In this document: one piece after another, positions 8,498 to 16,991 of the stretch | How the letters are laid out: each line of letters begins with the position of its first letter | How positions within the stretch are numbered: position 1 is the stretch's first letter | Assembly: GCA_964427505.1 (NCBI GenBank) | Contig: CAYRUO010000003.1 | Coordinates: 248,001-312,000 of the forward strand | DNA length: 64,000 nucleotides | DNA from: Thermanaerothrix sp034436175 | GTDB lineage: Bacteria > Chloroflexota > Anaerolineae > Anaerolineales > Anaerolineaceae | Direction of reading: 5' to 3' | Notes under the pieces: generated by a model | Told to the model about the DNA's origin: nothing | The model's database searches: none | The model's input: only the letters and a program-made list of their open reading frames with translations | Made by a program: the position numbers and the translations under genes

Positions 8498-9889
8498 CTA
8501 ATCAAGTTTTCCCGAGGCGATCACCTGACGATACCAATGTGCACTGCGCTTCATTCGCCGTTCCTGGGTTTTGAAGTCTACGTAAATCAGGCCGAAGCGT
8601 TTCGTGTAGCCATGAGACCACTCAAAATTATCCATCAGCGACCAGACAAAATAACCCTTTAACGGCACTCCTACTTGTAATGCGCGCCAGGCCTGAGCGA
8701 AATGTTCACGTAAGTAGTGGATTCGCTGAGTATCCTCGATCCTGCAATCATCAGGGTTATCTGGATAGGCTGCACCGTTTTCTGTTACATAAATCGCGGG
8801 AAAACGATATTCGTAGGTCAGGCGCGTGAGCCACTCAAAGAGACCCTGCGGATAAACTTCCCAACCCATCTCGGTGATTTCGCTTCCAGAGGGTGGAGGG
8901 AGGGGAATGGGAGTGAAATCCTCGTTTTCCCGGTCTCTGGCTCGAATGATTTGGCGACTGTAATAATTCATACCCATAAAGTCAATAGGTGTTGCGATGA
9001 CTTCCAGGTCGCCTGGTTGGATGAAATCCATGGGGTAATTGAAGAATTGGATAACCTCAGGCGGGTAACCACGTGCAACTAAAGGGTCGAGCAACCAACG
9101 ATTGCGATATCCATCTTGCAACCAAGCGGCATATCGGTCGGCAAAGTGAGAAGAGGCCGGAGTTACAGGGTAAAAGTCGAGCGTGATTCCAACTTGAGCG
9201 TGAGGAGCGTTTTGGCGAAGGATTGGGACACTCCAGCCATGAGCAAGCAAAAGATGATGGGCGGCACGAAGCATTTCATCCCGGTCCTTGTGCCCGGGTG
9301 CATGTTCGCCGATTAAGTAACCTAACCAAGCCACAATAAATGGCTCATTGAAGGTGATCCAGTATTTGACCCGATCGCCTAACACTCGAGAGACCTGATC
9401 GGCATACTGAACGAAGGCTTTAGCCGTATCTCGGTTCGGCCATCCCCCTTGATCTTGTAGGGATTGTGGAAGATCCCAATGGTATAAGGTGATAAAAGGC
9501 TCGATATCGGCGCTCAATAATCCATCCACCAAACGCTGGTAAAAATCCAGCCCTTGGGGGTTGAGTTTACCCGTTCCTTGGGGAAAAATGCGCGGCCAAG
9601 CGACAGAAAAGCGATAGGCTTTCAGCCCGATAGATTTCATCAGTGAAATATCTTCCTGCCAGCGATGATAGTGGTCGCACGCAATGTCGCCGGTTTGATT
9701 ATCTCGTATGGCTCCAGGGTGGTGGGAGAACGTATCCCAAATGGACAAGCCTTTACCATCTTCATTCCATGCGCCTTCGATTTGATAAGCAGAGGTGGCT
9801 GCTCCCCAAACAAAATCAGGTGGAAACTGCATGTCTCGTGTCAGGGAGTTGAGTCGAGTCAGATAAGGGATTTGGGTCGAAGTATCCAT
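8498..9889 (-). CDS. GH1 beta-glucosidase
   Basis: This 463-residue family GH1 enzyme would hydrolyse cellobiose or other beta-glucosides in the cytoplasm (no signal peptide). The acid/base is Glu182 in ITFNEP and the nucleophile is Glu370 in YVTENG. The N-terminal motif FPPDFVWGAATSAYQ and the sugar-binding YHWDLP are typical. I chose the ATG at 9889, preceded by TGAGGA, over an upstream ATG at 9940, because the longer form would place coding sequence across the operator at 9925-9940. No sugar transporter is adjacent. Regulation by a LacI-family CebR-like repressor is suggested by that operator. Confidence 0.92.
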   Translation of the reverse strand: MDTSTQIPYLTRLNSLTRDMQFPPDFVWGAATSAYQIEGAWNEDGKGLSIWDTFSHHPGAIRDNQTGDIACDHYHRWQEDISLMKSIGLKAYRFSVAWPRIFPQGTGKLNPQGLDFYQRLVDGLLSADIEPFITLYHWDLPQSLQDQGGWPNRDTAKAFVQYADQVSRVLGDRVKYWITFNEPFIVAWLGYLIGEHAPGHKDRDEMLRAAHHLLLAHGWSVPILRQNAPHAQVGITLDFYPVTPASSHFADRYAAWLQDGYRNRWLLDPLVARGYPPEVIQFFNYPMDFIQPGDLEVIATPIDFMGMNYYSRQIIRARDRENEDFTPIPLPPPSGSEITEMGWEVYPQGLFEWLTRLTYEYRFPAIYVTENGAAYPDNPDDCRIEDTQRIHYLREHFAQAWRALQVGVPLKGYFVWSLMDNFEWSHGYTKRFGLIYVDFKTQERRMKRSAHWYRQVIASGKLD

Positions 9890-9924
9890 AGGAGTATCCT
9901 CATGCGATTGAAGAAGAGATATTT

Positions 9925-9940
9925 TTGGGAGCGCTCCCAA
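9925..9940. promoter_or_regulatory. CebR/LacI-type operator upstream of the beta-glucosidase gene
   Basis: TTGGGAGCGCTCCCAA is a perfect 16-bp palindrome. Its 14-bp core TGGGAGCGCTCCCA equals the CebR box known from actinobacterial cellobiose genes. It lies about 36 bp before the start codon, a repressing position. The regulator gene is not in the window. Confidence 0.75.
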
Positions 9941-9953
9941 TTATTCCGGCTTG

Positions 9954-9977
9954 AAAAGCCGTCTTGGGGCGGCTTTT
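9954..9977 (-). other. Terminator-like hairpin in the beta-glucosidase leader region
   Basis: An 8-bp perfect stem, AAAAGCCG (9954-9961) / CGGCTTTT (9970-9977), lies between the two operator-like sites. Both strands end in TTTT, so it could attenuate transcription in either direction. Confidence 0.45.
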
Positions 9978-9998
9978 GGGGTAAAAACGGGTCACTTT

Positions 9999-10014
9999 TA
10001 GAAGCGCTCTCAAT
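9999..10014. promoter_or_regulatory. Degenerate second operator half-match
   Basis: TTAGAAGCGCTCTCAA shares the AGCGCT core and several flanking positions with the operator at 9925. The centres are 74 bp apart, close to seven helical turns, which would suit a looping repressor. It is a weaker match and may be chance. Confidence 0.4.
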
Positions 10015-10073
10015 TCAATTATAGAACTTTTGGGGCTAATTGCAAGAGGAAAGTGGGGATTCTCCCCAAAATC

Positions 10074-10103
10074 TTGACGTTTCTGGGCCATCCTCATTAT
10101 AAT
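10074..10103 (+). promoter_or_regulatory. Promoter of rpmF
   Basis: TTGACG (10074-10079) and the perfect TATAAT (10098-10103) are 18 bp apart. This gives a leader of about 40 nt before the rpmF ribosome site TTAGGAG. Confidence 0.75.
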
Positions 10104-10151
10104 TCACAGGTCATTGGAAATAGAGCGAGTAAAGGATTAGGAGCATAAACC

Positions 10152-10346
10152 ATGGTACCTCTACCAAAGCGCAAATTGTCTAAGGGCCGACGCGATCGCC
10201 GTCGTGCTCATGATGCCCTTAAAGCGGCAAACTTGGTGCAATGCAGTAATTGTGGGGAATTACGTTTGCCTCATACGGTATGCCCTAATTGCGGTTATTA
10301 TCAAGGGCGCGAAGTTGTCAGCATGGAGAAAGAAGCCAAGAAGTAG
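10152..10346 (+). CDS. rpmF: Large ribosomal subunit protein bL32
   Basis: This 64-residue ribosomal protein has the basic N-terminus PKRKLSKGRRDRRRAH and a zinc ribbon with C31, C34, C44 and C47. The length and motifs fit bL32, so this is the zinc-binding (C+) form. TTAGGAG lies upstream of the ATG. It is transcribed alone, from its own promoter to the hairpin at 10372, which is unusual since rpmF often follows a yceD-type gene. The N-terminus reads MVPLPKRK rather than the common MAVPKRK. Confidence 0.95.
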   Translation: MVPLPKRKLSKGRRDRRRAHDALKAANLVQCSNCGELRLPHTVCPNCGYYQGREVVSMEKEAKK

Positions 10347-10371
10347 ACTTCTTGTCTCGAGGAAATCAAAG

Positions 10372-10404
10372 AAAAACGCGACCATCACACTGGTCGCGTT
10401 TTTT
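10372..10404 (+). terminator. Terminator of rpmF
   Basis: A 13-bp perfect stem (10372-10384 with 10391-10403) has loop TCACAC and ends in TTTTTT. The A-rich 5' arm makes it usable from the minus strand too, although the converging gene ends just beyond it. Confidence 0.9.
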
Positions 10405-10413
10405 ATCTCTAGA

Positions 10414-10611
10414 TTAAAGCGCTCGTGCTAATAAGAATCCCAAAACGGCTAGAATCAGCCCGAGATGCAAGAAGAGATTCGTCTGAGCGATCCATCCGTG
10501 GCTGAAGAACTGAAGAATTAAGTTCAAGAGGATAAATCCTAATCCGATCAGGGGGAGAAGTCCTTTGCGTGCGGCCAGAAACTCAGAAAGTTGATCAAGA
10601 AATCGCGACAT
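10414..10611 (-). CDS. Small two-helix membrane protein
   Basis: This protein of about 65 residues has two hydrophobic helices (GLLPLIGLGFILLNLILQFF and the C-terminal LFLHLGLILAVLGFLLA) after an amphipathic N-terminus. I do not recognise it. It overlaps the 3' end of hflX and would be translated by coupling. An alternative ATG at 10623 would add four residues; neither start has a strong ribosome site. Its membrane location is clear and its function is unknown. Confidence 0.6.
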   Translation of the reverse strand: MSRFLDQLSEFLAARKGLLPLIGLGFILLNLILQFFSHGWIAQTNLFLHLGLILAVLGFLLARAL

Positions 10612-11971
10612 CCGATGTCCCATTGTTAGGCTCTGCTTGAGTAACTGTCTTGATCCGCCGCGTGAACGGGGTGAAACGGGCTAAAAATCGCCCTGGCAAC
10701 AACCCTTGCATCGTTACGTAACCATCATGATGCGTGACGCGCTCGACTTTCCCATGTTCGTGGAACAGCGAGATGAGGTGACCTTCTGAATAAGGAATAT
10801 GGACAATGATTGGACTGTAATCTTCGTAAAGAGTGGTCTCGATTGCGCGCAACAAGTTAGGGATACCATCTCCAGTAAGGGCTGAGATGGGCACGGAGTG
10901 AGAGAAGGCATCCGAAAGCGTTTTAATCGCAGTGGTATCGGGTAACCGATCAATTTTATTCAGAGCGGTAATGACCGGGATATCACCAGCGCCAATTTCT
11001 TCAAGCGTTTCTTGGACAACTTTCCATTGCTCAACGGCGTTGGGGTGGGTGACATCTAACACGTGGACCAGTAGATCGGATTCGGTGATCTCTTCCAGGG
11101 TGGCACGGAAGGCGGCGATTAGTTGAGTGGGCAACTTTTGAATAAATCCTACTGTGTCGGTGAAGAGCACCACATGTCCCCCGGGGAGTTCAACCCGGCG
11201 GGTGGTTGGATCAAGCGTCGCAAAGAGTTGGTCAGCCACATACACCTGGGCTCGCGCGAGCCGATTAAGCAGTGTGGATTTGCCGGCGTTGGTGTATCCC
11301 ACCAATGAAATAACCGGAATTTGGGATTTGCGGCGTTGTTGGCGATAGCGCTGACGATGGGCGCGCACTTTTTCCAGTTCGCGTTTGAGGAAAGCGATAC
11401 GGCGCCGAATTTCACGCCGATCTACCTCGAGTTGCGTTTCACCCGGTCCGCGCAGCCCAACCCCGCCTTGGCTACCTGTTCTACCGCCACCGCCGCCTGT
11501 CTGCTGAGCCAAATTGGTCCAAGCACGCGTTAATCGCGGTAACCGATATTCATAAAACGCCAGTTCAACCTGTAAAATGCCTTCCCGGGTATGGGCATGA
11601 CGGGCAAAGATGTCAAGGATCAGCGCGGTGCGGTCTAATACCCGCACTTGATTGCCAAACTTTTCCTCTAATTCACGTTGGTGGCGAGGGGTGAGTTCAG
11701 CATCAAAAATTACCACATCGGCGGCAGTTTCTTCTAACAGCGCCTTGATTTCTTCAACCTTGCCACTTCCGATTAACGTATCCGGATGGGGCCGCTCAAG
11801 GCGCTGATAGGTTTCCCCCACAACTTCGAGGTCAGCCGTTTGAGCCAGAAGACGTAATTCCGCAAGCGAATCCTCCAATGAGAGAGGGGAAGGATCGCTT
11901 CGAATCTCTACCCCAACCAAAAAGGCTCGTTCGCGTGGAAAAGCGGTTGGTTCTGGAACTTTAGGACTCAT
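10595..11971 (-). CDS. hflX: Ribosome-associated GTPase HflX
   Basis: This 458-residue GTPase has the HflX N-terminal domain (DAELTPRHQRELEE), the glycine-rich linker GGGGGRTGSQGG, Walker A GYTNAGKST, switch region FTDTVGFIQKLP and NKID. HflX splits stalled or stress-inactivated ribosomes. It lies 15 bp after the aminotransferase gene in a minus-strand operon. No Shine-Dalgarno sequence precedes the ATG. Instead a TATAAT (minus strand, 11981-11986) sits 9 nt upstream, so a nearly leaderless transcript is possible besides the operon message. Confidence 0.93.
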   Translation of the reverse strand: MSPKVPEPTAFPRERAFLVGVEIRSDPSPLSLEDSLAELRLLAQTADLEVVGETYQRLERPHPDTLIGSGKVEEIKALLEETAADVVIFDAELTPRHQRELEEKFGNQVRVLDRTALILDIFARHAHTREGILQVELAFYEYRLPRLTRAWTNLAQQTGGGGGRTGSQGGVGLRGPGETQLEVDRREIRRRIAFLKRELEKVRAHRQRYRQQRRKSQIPVISLVGYTNAGKSTLLNRLARAQVYVADQLFATLDPTTRRVELPGGHVVLFTDTVGFIQKLPTQLIAAFRATLEEITESDLLVHVLDVTHPNAVEQWKVVQETLEEIGAGDIPVITALNKIDRLPDTTAIKTLSDAFSHSVPISALTGDGIPNLLRAIETTLYEDYSPIIVHIPYSEGHLISLFHEHGKVERVTHHDGYVTMQGLLPGRFLARFTPFTRRIKTVTQAEPNNGTSDVAIS

Positions 11972-11986
11972 GGCTTGACTATTATA

Positions 11987-13171
11987 CTAGCCCTTCTGAA
12001 GCCATGAGGTCAGGCGTGCCATGGCCTCTTGCAATCGTTCTGTGGGCGCACCCAACGAAATTCGAATGTAGCCTTCGCCATAAGTTCCATAAACGATTCC
12101 AGGGGTAATGCTAACCCCGGTTTCTTCCAACAGTTGCGTGCAGAATGCGGTGCTGTCTTCATAACCCGCTGGTAGATGGGCCCACACATAAATGGCGGCT
12201 GCCGGGGGTTCAACATGAAAGCCGGCTTTTTTCAAGGCATGAACAACCAAATCACGGCGCTGTTCGTAGATACGATTGCGTTCTTCAATCCAACTCTGGT
12301 CTCCGGTGAGTGCGGCAACCGCAGCCAGTAGGATCGGCTGGAAGTGAGAAGAGTCCATTTGACTCTTGTAGGTATGCAAATATTGAATTATCTGAGGATT
12401 GCCCACCGCCATGCCAACCCGCCAGCCGGCCATGTTATAGGTTTTAGAGAGGGAGTTAAACTCAATGGCCACCTCTTTGGCGCCTGGGATTTGTAAAATG
12501 CTGGGGGCTTTATACCCTCCGAAGCAAATGTCTGTGTAGGGTGCGTCAAAGGCAACAATAAAGTGGTAGCGATGGGCTAACTGGATGACATGTTCGAGAT
12601 ACGCATAAGGGGCAATGGCACCGGTAGGATTATTGGGGTAGTTTAGCCATAAAATCTTTGCCCTTTCGAGTACCTCGGGAGAAATCCCATCCAGAATGGG
12701 TAAAAAGTTATTCTCGCGTTTGAGCGGTAGTTTGATTACCTCCGCGCCGGCGATGACGCTGGCGGCTTCGTAAACCGGGTAGGCTGGATCCGGAACCAAC
12801 ACCAAATCGCCGGGGTTAAGGATAACCTGAGCCAAGTTAAAGAGCCCCTCTTTGGAACCAATAAGCGCCAAGGTCTCTTTCATCGGATCTAATTCAACTC
12901 CAAACCGACGACGGTAATAAGTGGCGACTGCTTCGCGAAATGCTGGAAAGCCACCGTTAGGTGTATAGCCGTGGGTATCCGGGCGGCGGGCATGTTCAAC
13001 CAGCGTTTCGATGATGAAGTTGGCCGGTGGCAGATCCGGAGATCCCATATCAATCCGGATAATATCCACGCCGCGAGCCTTAAGTTCGGCAATCTTCTGA
13101 TTAAGGCTGGCGAAGAAATAAGGTTTGAACGAGGCAATGCGATGTGCAGGTTGAATAAACGAAGCGCTCAT
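11987..13171 (-). CDS. PLP-dependent class I/II aminotransferase
   Basis: This 394-residue fold-type I aminotransferase binds PLP through Lys in SLSKTYNMAG, with NYPNNPTGA and AFDAPYTDICF as cofactor-site motifs. It resembles the LL-diaminopimelate/alanine-type branch, so a role in lysine or alanine metabolism is plausible, but the substrate cannot be fixed by eye. The start lies 7 bp after the histidine kinase stop, in the trmFO operon. The length is normal. Confidence 0.87.
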   Translation of the reverse strand: MSASFIQPAHRIASFKPYFFASLNQKIAELKARGVDIIRIDMGSPDLPPANFIIETLVEHARRPDTHGYTPNGGFPAFREAVATYYRRRFGVELDPMKETLALIGSKEGLFNLAQVILNPGDLVLVPDPAYPVYEAASVIAGAEVIKLPLKRENNFLPILDGISPEVLERAKILWLNYPNNPTGAIAPYAYLEHVIQLAHRYHFIVAFDAPYTDICFGGYKAPSILQIPGAKEVAIEFNSLSKTYNMAGWRVGMAVGNPQIIQYLHTYKSQMDSSHFQPILLAAVAALTGDQSWIEERNRIYEQRRDLVVHALKKAGFHVEPPAAAIYVWAHLPAGYEDSTAFCTQLLEETGVSITPGIVYGTYGEGYIRISLGAPTERLQEAMARLTSWLQKG

Positions 13172-13178
13172 AATTCAT

Positions 13179-14420
13179 CTACTCAGATAAGGATTGGGAT
13201 GGGGCTATCGCCGCTAAAAAGTCGGCAGCGCGTCCTTCAAGCGAAGGCGGGTGTTTGGGGAGCAGGACGTGAAAAGTAGAACCCGGACAACGCACTTCAT
13301 CATAACCCTTTGATTCTACCCAAATTGTTCCACCATGGGCTTCAATAATGCCTTTAGCAATGGGAAGACCCAAACCTGGGCCACCTCCCTTGAACTTGGT
13401 TTTACCGCTGGAATGCAGGGCAACGTTACCGATGCGGGCAAATTTCTCGAAGATCAGGTTTTGGTCATTAGGGTCAATGCCAATACCAGTGTCGCGAATG
13501 GTCACTTCTACAAAACCGGGTAGTTCACGTCCATTGATCTCAATGATCCCGCCATCAGGGGTAAATTTGATGGCATTGACCAGGATATTGCGGAAGGCTT
13601 GAAGTAGTCGTTCGGGATCGCCAAAAATCATCTCATCGCATCCGGGGAAGTGATGGATCTGAAATGTTTGATGCCTTTCTTCTATAGCGGGACGCAGCTC
13701 CCGGTCAAGGATCTCGAACAAGCGATTTAACCATGTGGGTTGAAGATTGAGGGAGAGCAGGGCGTTGTCAATCAACGAAACGTCAATCATGTCCTCGATA
13801 ATGTTGCGCAAGCGTCTTGCGCCATTCTCGATCCCCTCGATCAGGATCACCACGTCATGAGATAACGCTGCCCGCTGACGTAGTCCTTCCCGTAACATCG
13901 CGGTGTAACCTTCAACCAGGGTAAGCGGTGTTTTCAGTTCATGAGCCGCGATTGCAATGAAATCGGATTTGCTTTTATCCAACCGCTCAAGCCGTTGTTG
14001 AACTTGGTTCAGACGATTGGAAATGTAGGATGTCTTGGCTTCAATCTCATGTTGGGCAAGTTGCTCATTGGCATAATTGAAACAAGGGAGCAATCCTTCG
14101 ATGAGGGTTAGTGCCTCGGGAGGCTTTAGGTGTTGTTTGATCGTTTCAAAGGCCGAGGTCATCAGGATGCCCATAAACCGCATGAGATCGCTGGTACTGC
14201 TTTCAAGGTCGGTTTGGGTCAGAGATGATGCCCAGCGCTCTAAGATGGGATCTAAGTTGTGGTATGCCCCCTCACCGAGAACGTTTTGAAGTGCCTGAGC
14301 GAAATCTTGGATTTGGAGATGCAAGTTTTCTCGAGTTGGGGTATTTTGTCCCGCCAATCGGACGGTGCGCTCGATCCATTCAGTTTGAACAGATGCCCAC
14401 AAATCTTTTAGTTTCTCCAT
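13179..14420 (-). CDS. Soluble sensor histidine kinase
   Basis: This protein of about 413 residues has a helical N-terminal region, a coiled coil, a HisKA domain (AAHELKTPLTLVEGY, phospho-acceptor His) and an HATPase domain (NILVNAIKFTPDGG, DTGIGI, GPGLGLPIAKGI). There is no membrane segment or recognised sensor domain, so it probably senses through its helical N-terminus or a partner. I chose the ATG at 14420 over 14525, because the longer version would overlap the upstream peptidase gene by 62 bp. No response regulator is adjacent. Confidence 0.87.
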   Translation of the reverse strand: MEKLKDLWASVQTEWIERTVRLAGQNTPTRENLHLQIQDFAQALQNVLGEGAYHNLDPILERWASSLTQTDLESSTSDLMRFMGILMTSAFETIKQHLKPPEALTLIEGLLPCFNYANEQLAQHEIEAKTSYISNRLNQVQQRLERLDKSKSDFIAIAAHELKTPLTLVEGYTAMLREGLRQRAALSHDVVILIEGIENGARRLRNIIEDMIDVSLIDNALLSLNLQPTWLNRLFEILDRELRPAIEERHQTFQIHHFPGCDEMIFGDPERLLQAFRNILVNAIKFTPDGGIIEINGRELPGFVEVTIRDTGIGIDPNDQNLIFEKFARIGNVALHSSGKTKFKGGGPGLGLPIAKGIIEAHGGTIWVESKGYDEVRCPGSTFHVLLPKHPPSLEGRAADFLAAIAPSQSLSE

Positions 14421-14463
14421 GTCTATAAGTTTAAGCGAGCAAGGCGCTTTTGCCAACTGCTGA

Positions 14464-15378
14464 TCAATTGCTAGGGGTTTTTGTTTCAGAGTAGGTAATC
14501 CAATGATATAAGGTACGCCCAACAATTTCTAGACTAAAGGGTGAGACTTTGTCCGGTAAATCCTGCGTGGTATGCCAGTAGGGGTACTCAAAATCAATCA
14601 GATCTACCGCAGGAATGGATTGTTCAAGAAATGGGATATGATCGTCTAGAATGGATAGACCATCTGCATCTACGAAATATTCCTGATACCCTAATTCGTG
14701 AGCGACCGACCAGATTTCCTGGATGAGTTGGGGGTCGGAATTGCGTTCTTTGGGAATGCGAAGGTGGGCATCTCCAACCATGTCTATGACTACCACTGCA
14801 TCCGGATGGCGATCTAATTGCGAGACGAAATATCGTGAGCCCATGATCCATTCCCAGCCGGGAATTTCCCCCTGATCTTCGGCATCGAAAAAAACCAACC
14901 AGATTTCCTTATCCGTTTCTTTAGGTAGTGTGCGTGCCAGTTCGAGGAGAACGGCCACCCCTGATGCTCCGTCATTGGCGCCCGGCACGGGCTGATTGCG
15001 CAATTCAGGATTGGGGTCTTTATCTGCCAAAAGGCGGGAGTCGTAATGCGCGGCTAAGATGATCCAAGGGCGCTGGCTACCTCGTTTGCCAATCAGGTTT
15101 ACGAGAGTTTTTCCTGCGTAATTTCCTGATTGGGTTTTGACTGTCCAGCCACTGGTTTGGAGAGTTTTGACAATATAGTCTTGTAAGGCAGTGTGGGCGG
15201 GGCTACCCGGCGTGCGCGCCCCTAACGCGACCTGGTCTTGCACATCGCGATAAGCACGTTGGGCATTAAAAACCTGTGGCGGTTGGGTGATGTTAAGGAT
15301 TAATCGCCCGATAACCAGGAACACTGCGACCAATAGGACGGTTAAGAACAGACGAAAGCGAGGGGATTGGGTTGGCAT
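14464..15378 (-). CDS. M28-family zinc peptidase / glutaminyl-cyclase-like, membrane-anchored
   Basis: This 304-residue protein has one N-terminal membrane helix (residues about 8-27) and an extracytoplasmic M28 domain. Metal-site motifs are HYDSRLL, GANDGASG, FFDAEDQGE and the late His in YWHTTQDLPD. The DAEDQGE and HYDSR pattern is close to bacterial glutaminyl cyclase-like members of M28, so N-terminal pyroglutamate formation is an alternative to aminopeptidase activity. AAAGG precedes the ATG. It lies 12 bp after trmFO. Confidence 0.85.
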   Translation of the reverse strand: MPTQSPRFRLFLTVLLVAVFLVIGRLILNITQPPQVFNAQRAYRDVQDQVALGARTPGSPAHTALQDYIVKTLQTSGWTVKTQSGNYAGKTLVNLIGKRGSQRPWIILAAHYDSRLLADKDPNPELRNQPVPGANDGASGVAVLLELARTLPKETDKEIWLVFFDAEDQGEIPGWEWIMGSRYFVSQLDRHPDAVVVIDMVGDAHLRIPKERNSDPQLIQEIWSVAHELGYQEYFVDADGLSILDDHIPFLEQSIPAVDLIDFEYPYWHTTQDLPDKVSPFSLEIVGRTLYHWITYSETKTPSN

Positions 15379-15390
15379 AGTTGACCTTTA

Positions 15391-16764
15391 TCATAGCGAA
15401 GGGAGTTTTACCTGTTGGCGTTCCGGATGTCGGCGTAGCCAAGCGTTCAAATCCTCTAACGCCCGTATGGCCAGGCGTTGATGTTTTTCCTGTTTCCCAC
15501 GGGGCGGATCGGATAGTTCGGGCAAAAGTCCAAAATTAGCCTTCATGGGTTGGAAGTTCTCTAGACGCGCTTCGGTGATATAACGGCACAAGGCACCTAG
15601 CATCGTCGTTGGGGGCAGAGTTACCGGTTCTTCCCCTCTCAAAATGCGCACGGCGTTCCAACCGGCCAGCAGGCCAGTGGCAATGTTTCCCATATATCCC
15701 TCCACCCCGGTAATCTGTCCAGCGAATAAGATGGTCTTGTGGTGACGCAATTGTAACGTGGGTAGCAAAAGCCGTGGCGATGCGATATAGGTATTACGAT
15801 GCATTTGACCGTAGCGCACAAACTCCGCCCGCTCAAGCCCGGGGATCATGCGGAAAACGCGCTTTTGTTCGGGATAGGTGAGGTTGGTTTGAAACCCCAC
15901 CAGACTGTAGAGGGTTCCCAACAGGTTGTCCTGTCGAAGTTGTACAACGGCGTAGGGCTGTTTTCCGGTGCGTGGATCAATTAATCCAACCGGGCGAAGT
16001 GGTCCAAAAGCCAGGGCTTTTTCGCCCCGTGTGGCTAAAACTTCGATGGGCAGACATCCCTCAAAATATTTGTCTGCTCCCGCTTTTACTCCATGCTCAA
16101 TGGCCTTCTCAAAATCACGCAGAGGAATGCGTTCGGCGTGAATCAGTGCATCTACAAAGGCTTTATATTCGGCCTTAGTCATTGGGCAATTGATGTAATC
16201 ACCCTCATCTTGAGAACCACGCCCATAACGCGAGGCCTTGAAAGCGATGTCCATGTTGATGGACTCGGCAGTCACAATCGGAGAAATGGCGTCATAGAAA
16301 AATAAATAGTCCTCACCCGTAAGACGTTGAATTTCGGCACTCAGTGCCGGCGATGTTAATGGTCCAGAAGCAATGATCACCACACCCTCGGGAATATGGG
16401 TAACTTCTTGACGTACAATCCGAATGCGAGGGTGCTGGCTTAGTGCGCGGGTGACCTGTTCCGCAAAAGCATCCCGATCAACCGCCAATGCAGCGCCGGC
16501 AGGAACGGCAGTGGCCTCGGCACATTCTAGGAGCAAAGAGCGCAAAAGGCGCAGTTCTTCTTTGAGCAAACCGGACGCACGATCCAGGAGGCGTGAGCCG
16601 AGCGAATTGGAGCAAATTAACTCTGCCAGTTTATCCGTTCGGTGGGCCCCCGTCATGGTTTGAGGGCGCATTTCATAAAGAATGACCTCAGCGCCTAATT
16701 CTGCGGCTTGCCAGGCGGCCTCGCTTCCGGCCAAACCACCACCGATAACATGAATTACGTTCAT
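15391..16764 (-). CDS. trmFO: Folate-dependent tRNA uridine-54 methyltransferase
   Basis: This 457-residue flavoprotein methylates U54 of tRNA using methylenetetrahydrofolate. The N-terminal FAD motif VIGGGLAGSEAAWQAA, followed by YEMRPQ, TGAHRT and ELICSNSLGS, identifies TrmFO within the GidA-related family. The C-terminal MKANFGLLP is also characteristic. It heads a minus-strand operon with a good promoter at 16808-16836. The length is as expected. Confidence 0.95.
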   Translation of the reverse strand: MNVIHVIGGGLAGSEAAWQAAELGAEVILYEMRPQTMTGAHRTDKLAELICSNSLGSRLLDRASGLLKEELRLLRSLLLECAEATAVPAGAALAVDRDAFAEQVTRALSQHPRIRIVRQEVTHIPEGVVIIASGPLTSPALSAEIQRLTGEDYLFFYDAISPIVTAESINMDIAFKASRYGRGSQDEGDYINCPMTKAEYKAFVDALIHAERIPLRDFEKAIEHGVKAGADKYFEGCLPIEVLATRGEKALAFGPLRPVGLIDPRTGKQPYAVVQLRQDNLLGTLYSLVGFQTNLTYPEQKRVFRMIPGLERAEFVRYGQMHRNTYIASPRLLLPTLQLRHHKTILFAGQITGVEGYMGNIATGLLAGWNAVRILRGEEPVTLPPTTMLGALCRYITEARLENFQPMKANFGLLPELSDPPRGKQEKHQRLAIRALEDLNAWLRRHPERQQVKLPSL

Positions 16765-16807
16765 GGTCTACTCTCATGCAGTTAAGATACAGGTCAGTCG
16801 CGAGTTG

Positions 16808-16836
16808 ATAGTATCCAGGATAAAGCATTGTGTCAA
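16808..16836 (-). promoter_or_regulatory. Promoter of the trmFO operon
   Basis: Read on the minus strand, TTGACA (16831-16836) and TACTAT (16808-16813) are exactly 17 bp apart. The predicted start near 16801 gives a leader of about 36 nt. The rest of the 227-bp gap up to nirS shows no promoter I can defend for the plus strand. Confidence 0.75.
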
Positions 16837-16991
16837 GGCAACTTTGGTGAAAAGAAGAGTTAAGTGAGTTTTACGGGCTTTTTGCTCTGGCGCAATATTA
16901 AAGGGGCTTAATTCTTCTATTCTGAATATTGGGGTGCGTTTCCTCTTAATTCATTTCTGTTTTCCCAATTTTATACTTCCTAGGAGTAACT

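Noticed and set aside
16828..16841. TTG-N8-CAA, a possible FNR/NNR site upstream of nirS
   Set aside because: Only the outer triplets fit TTGAT-N4-ATCAA, and the sequence is part of the -35 region of the trmFO promoter.
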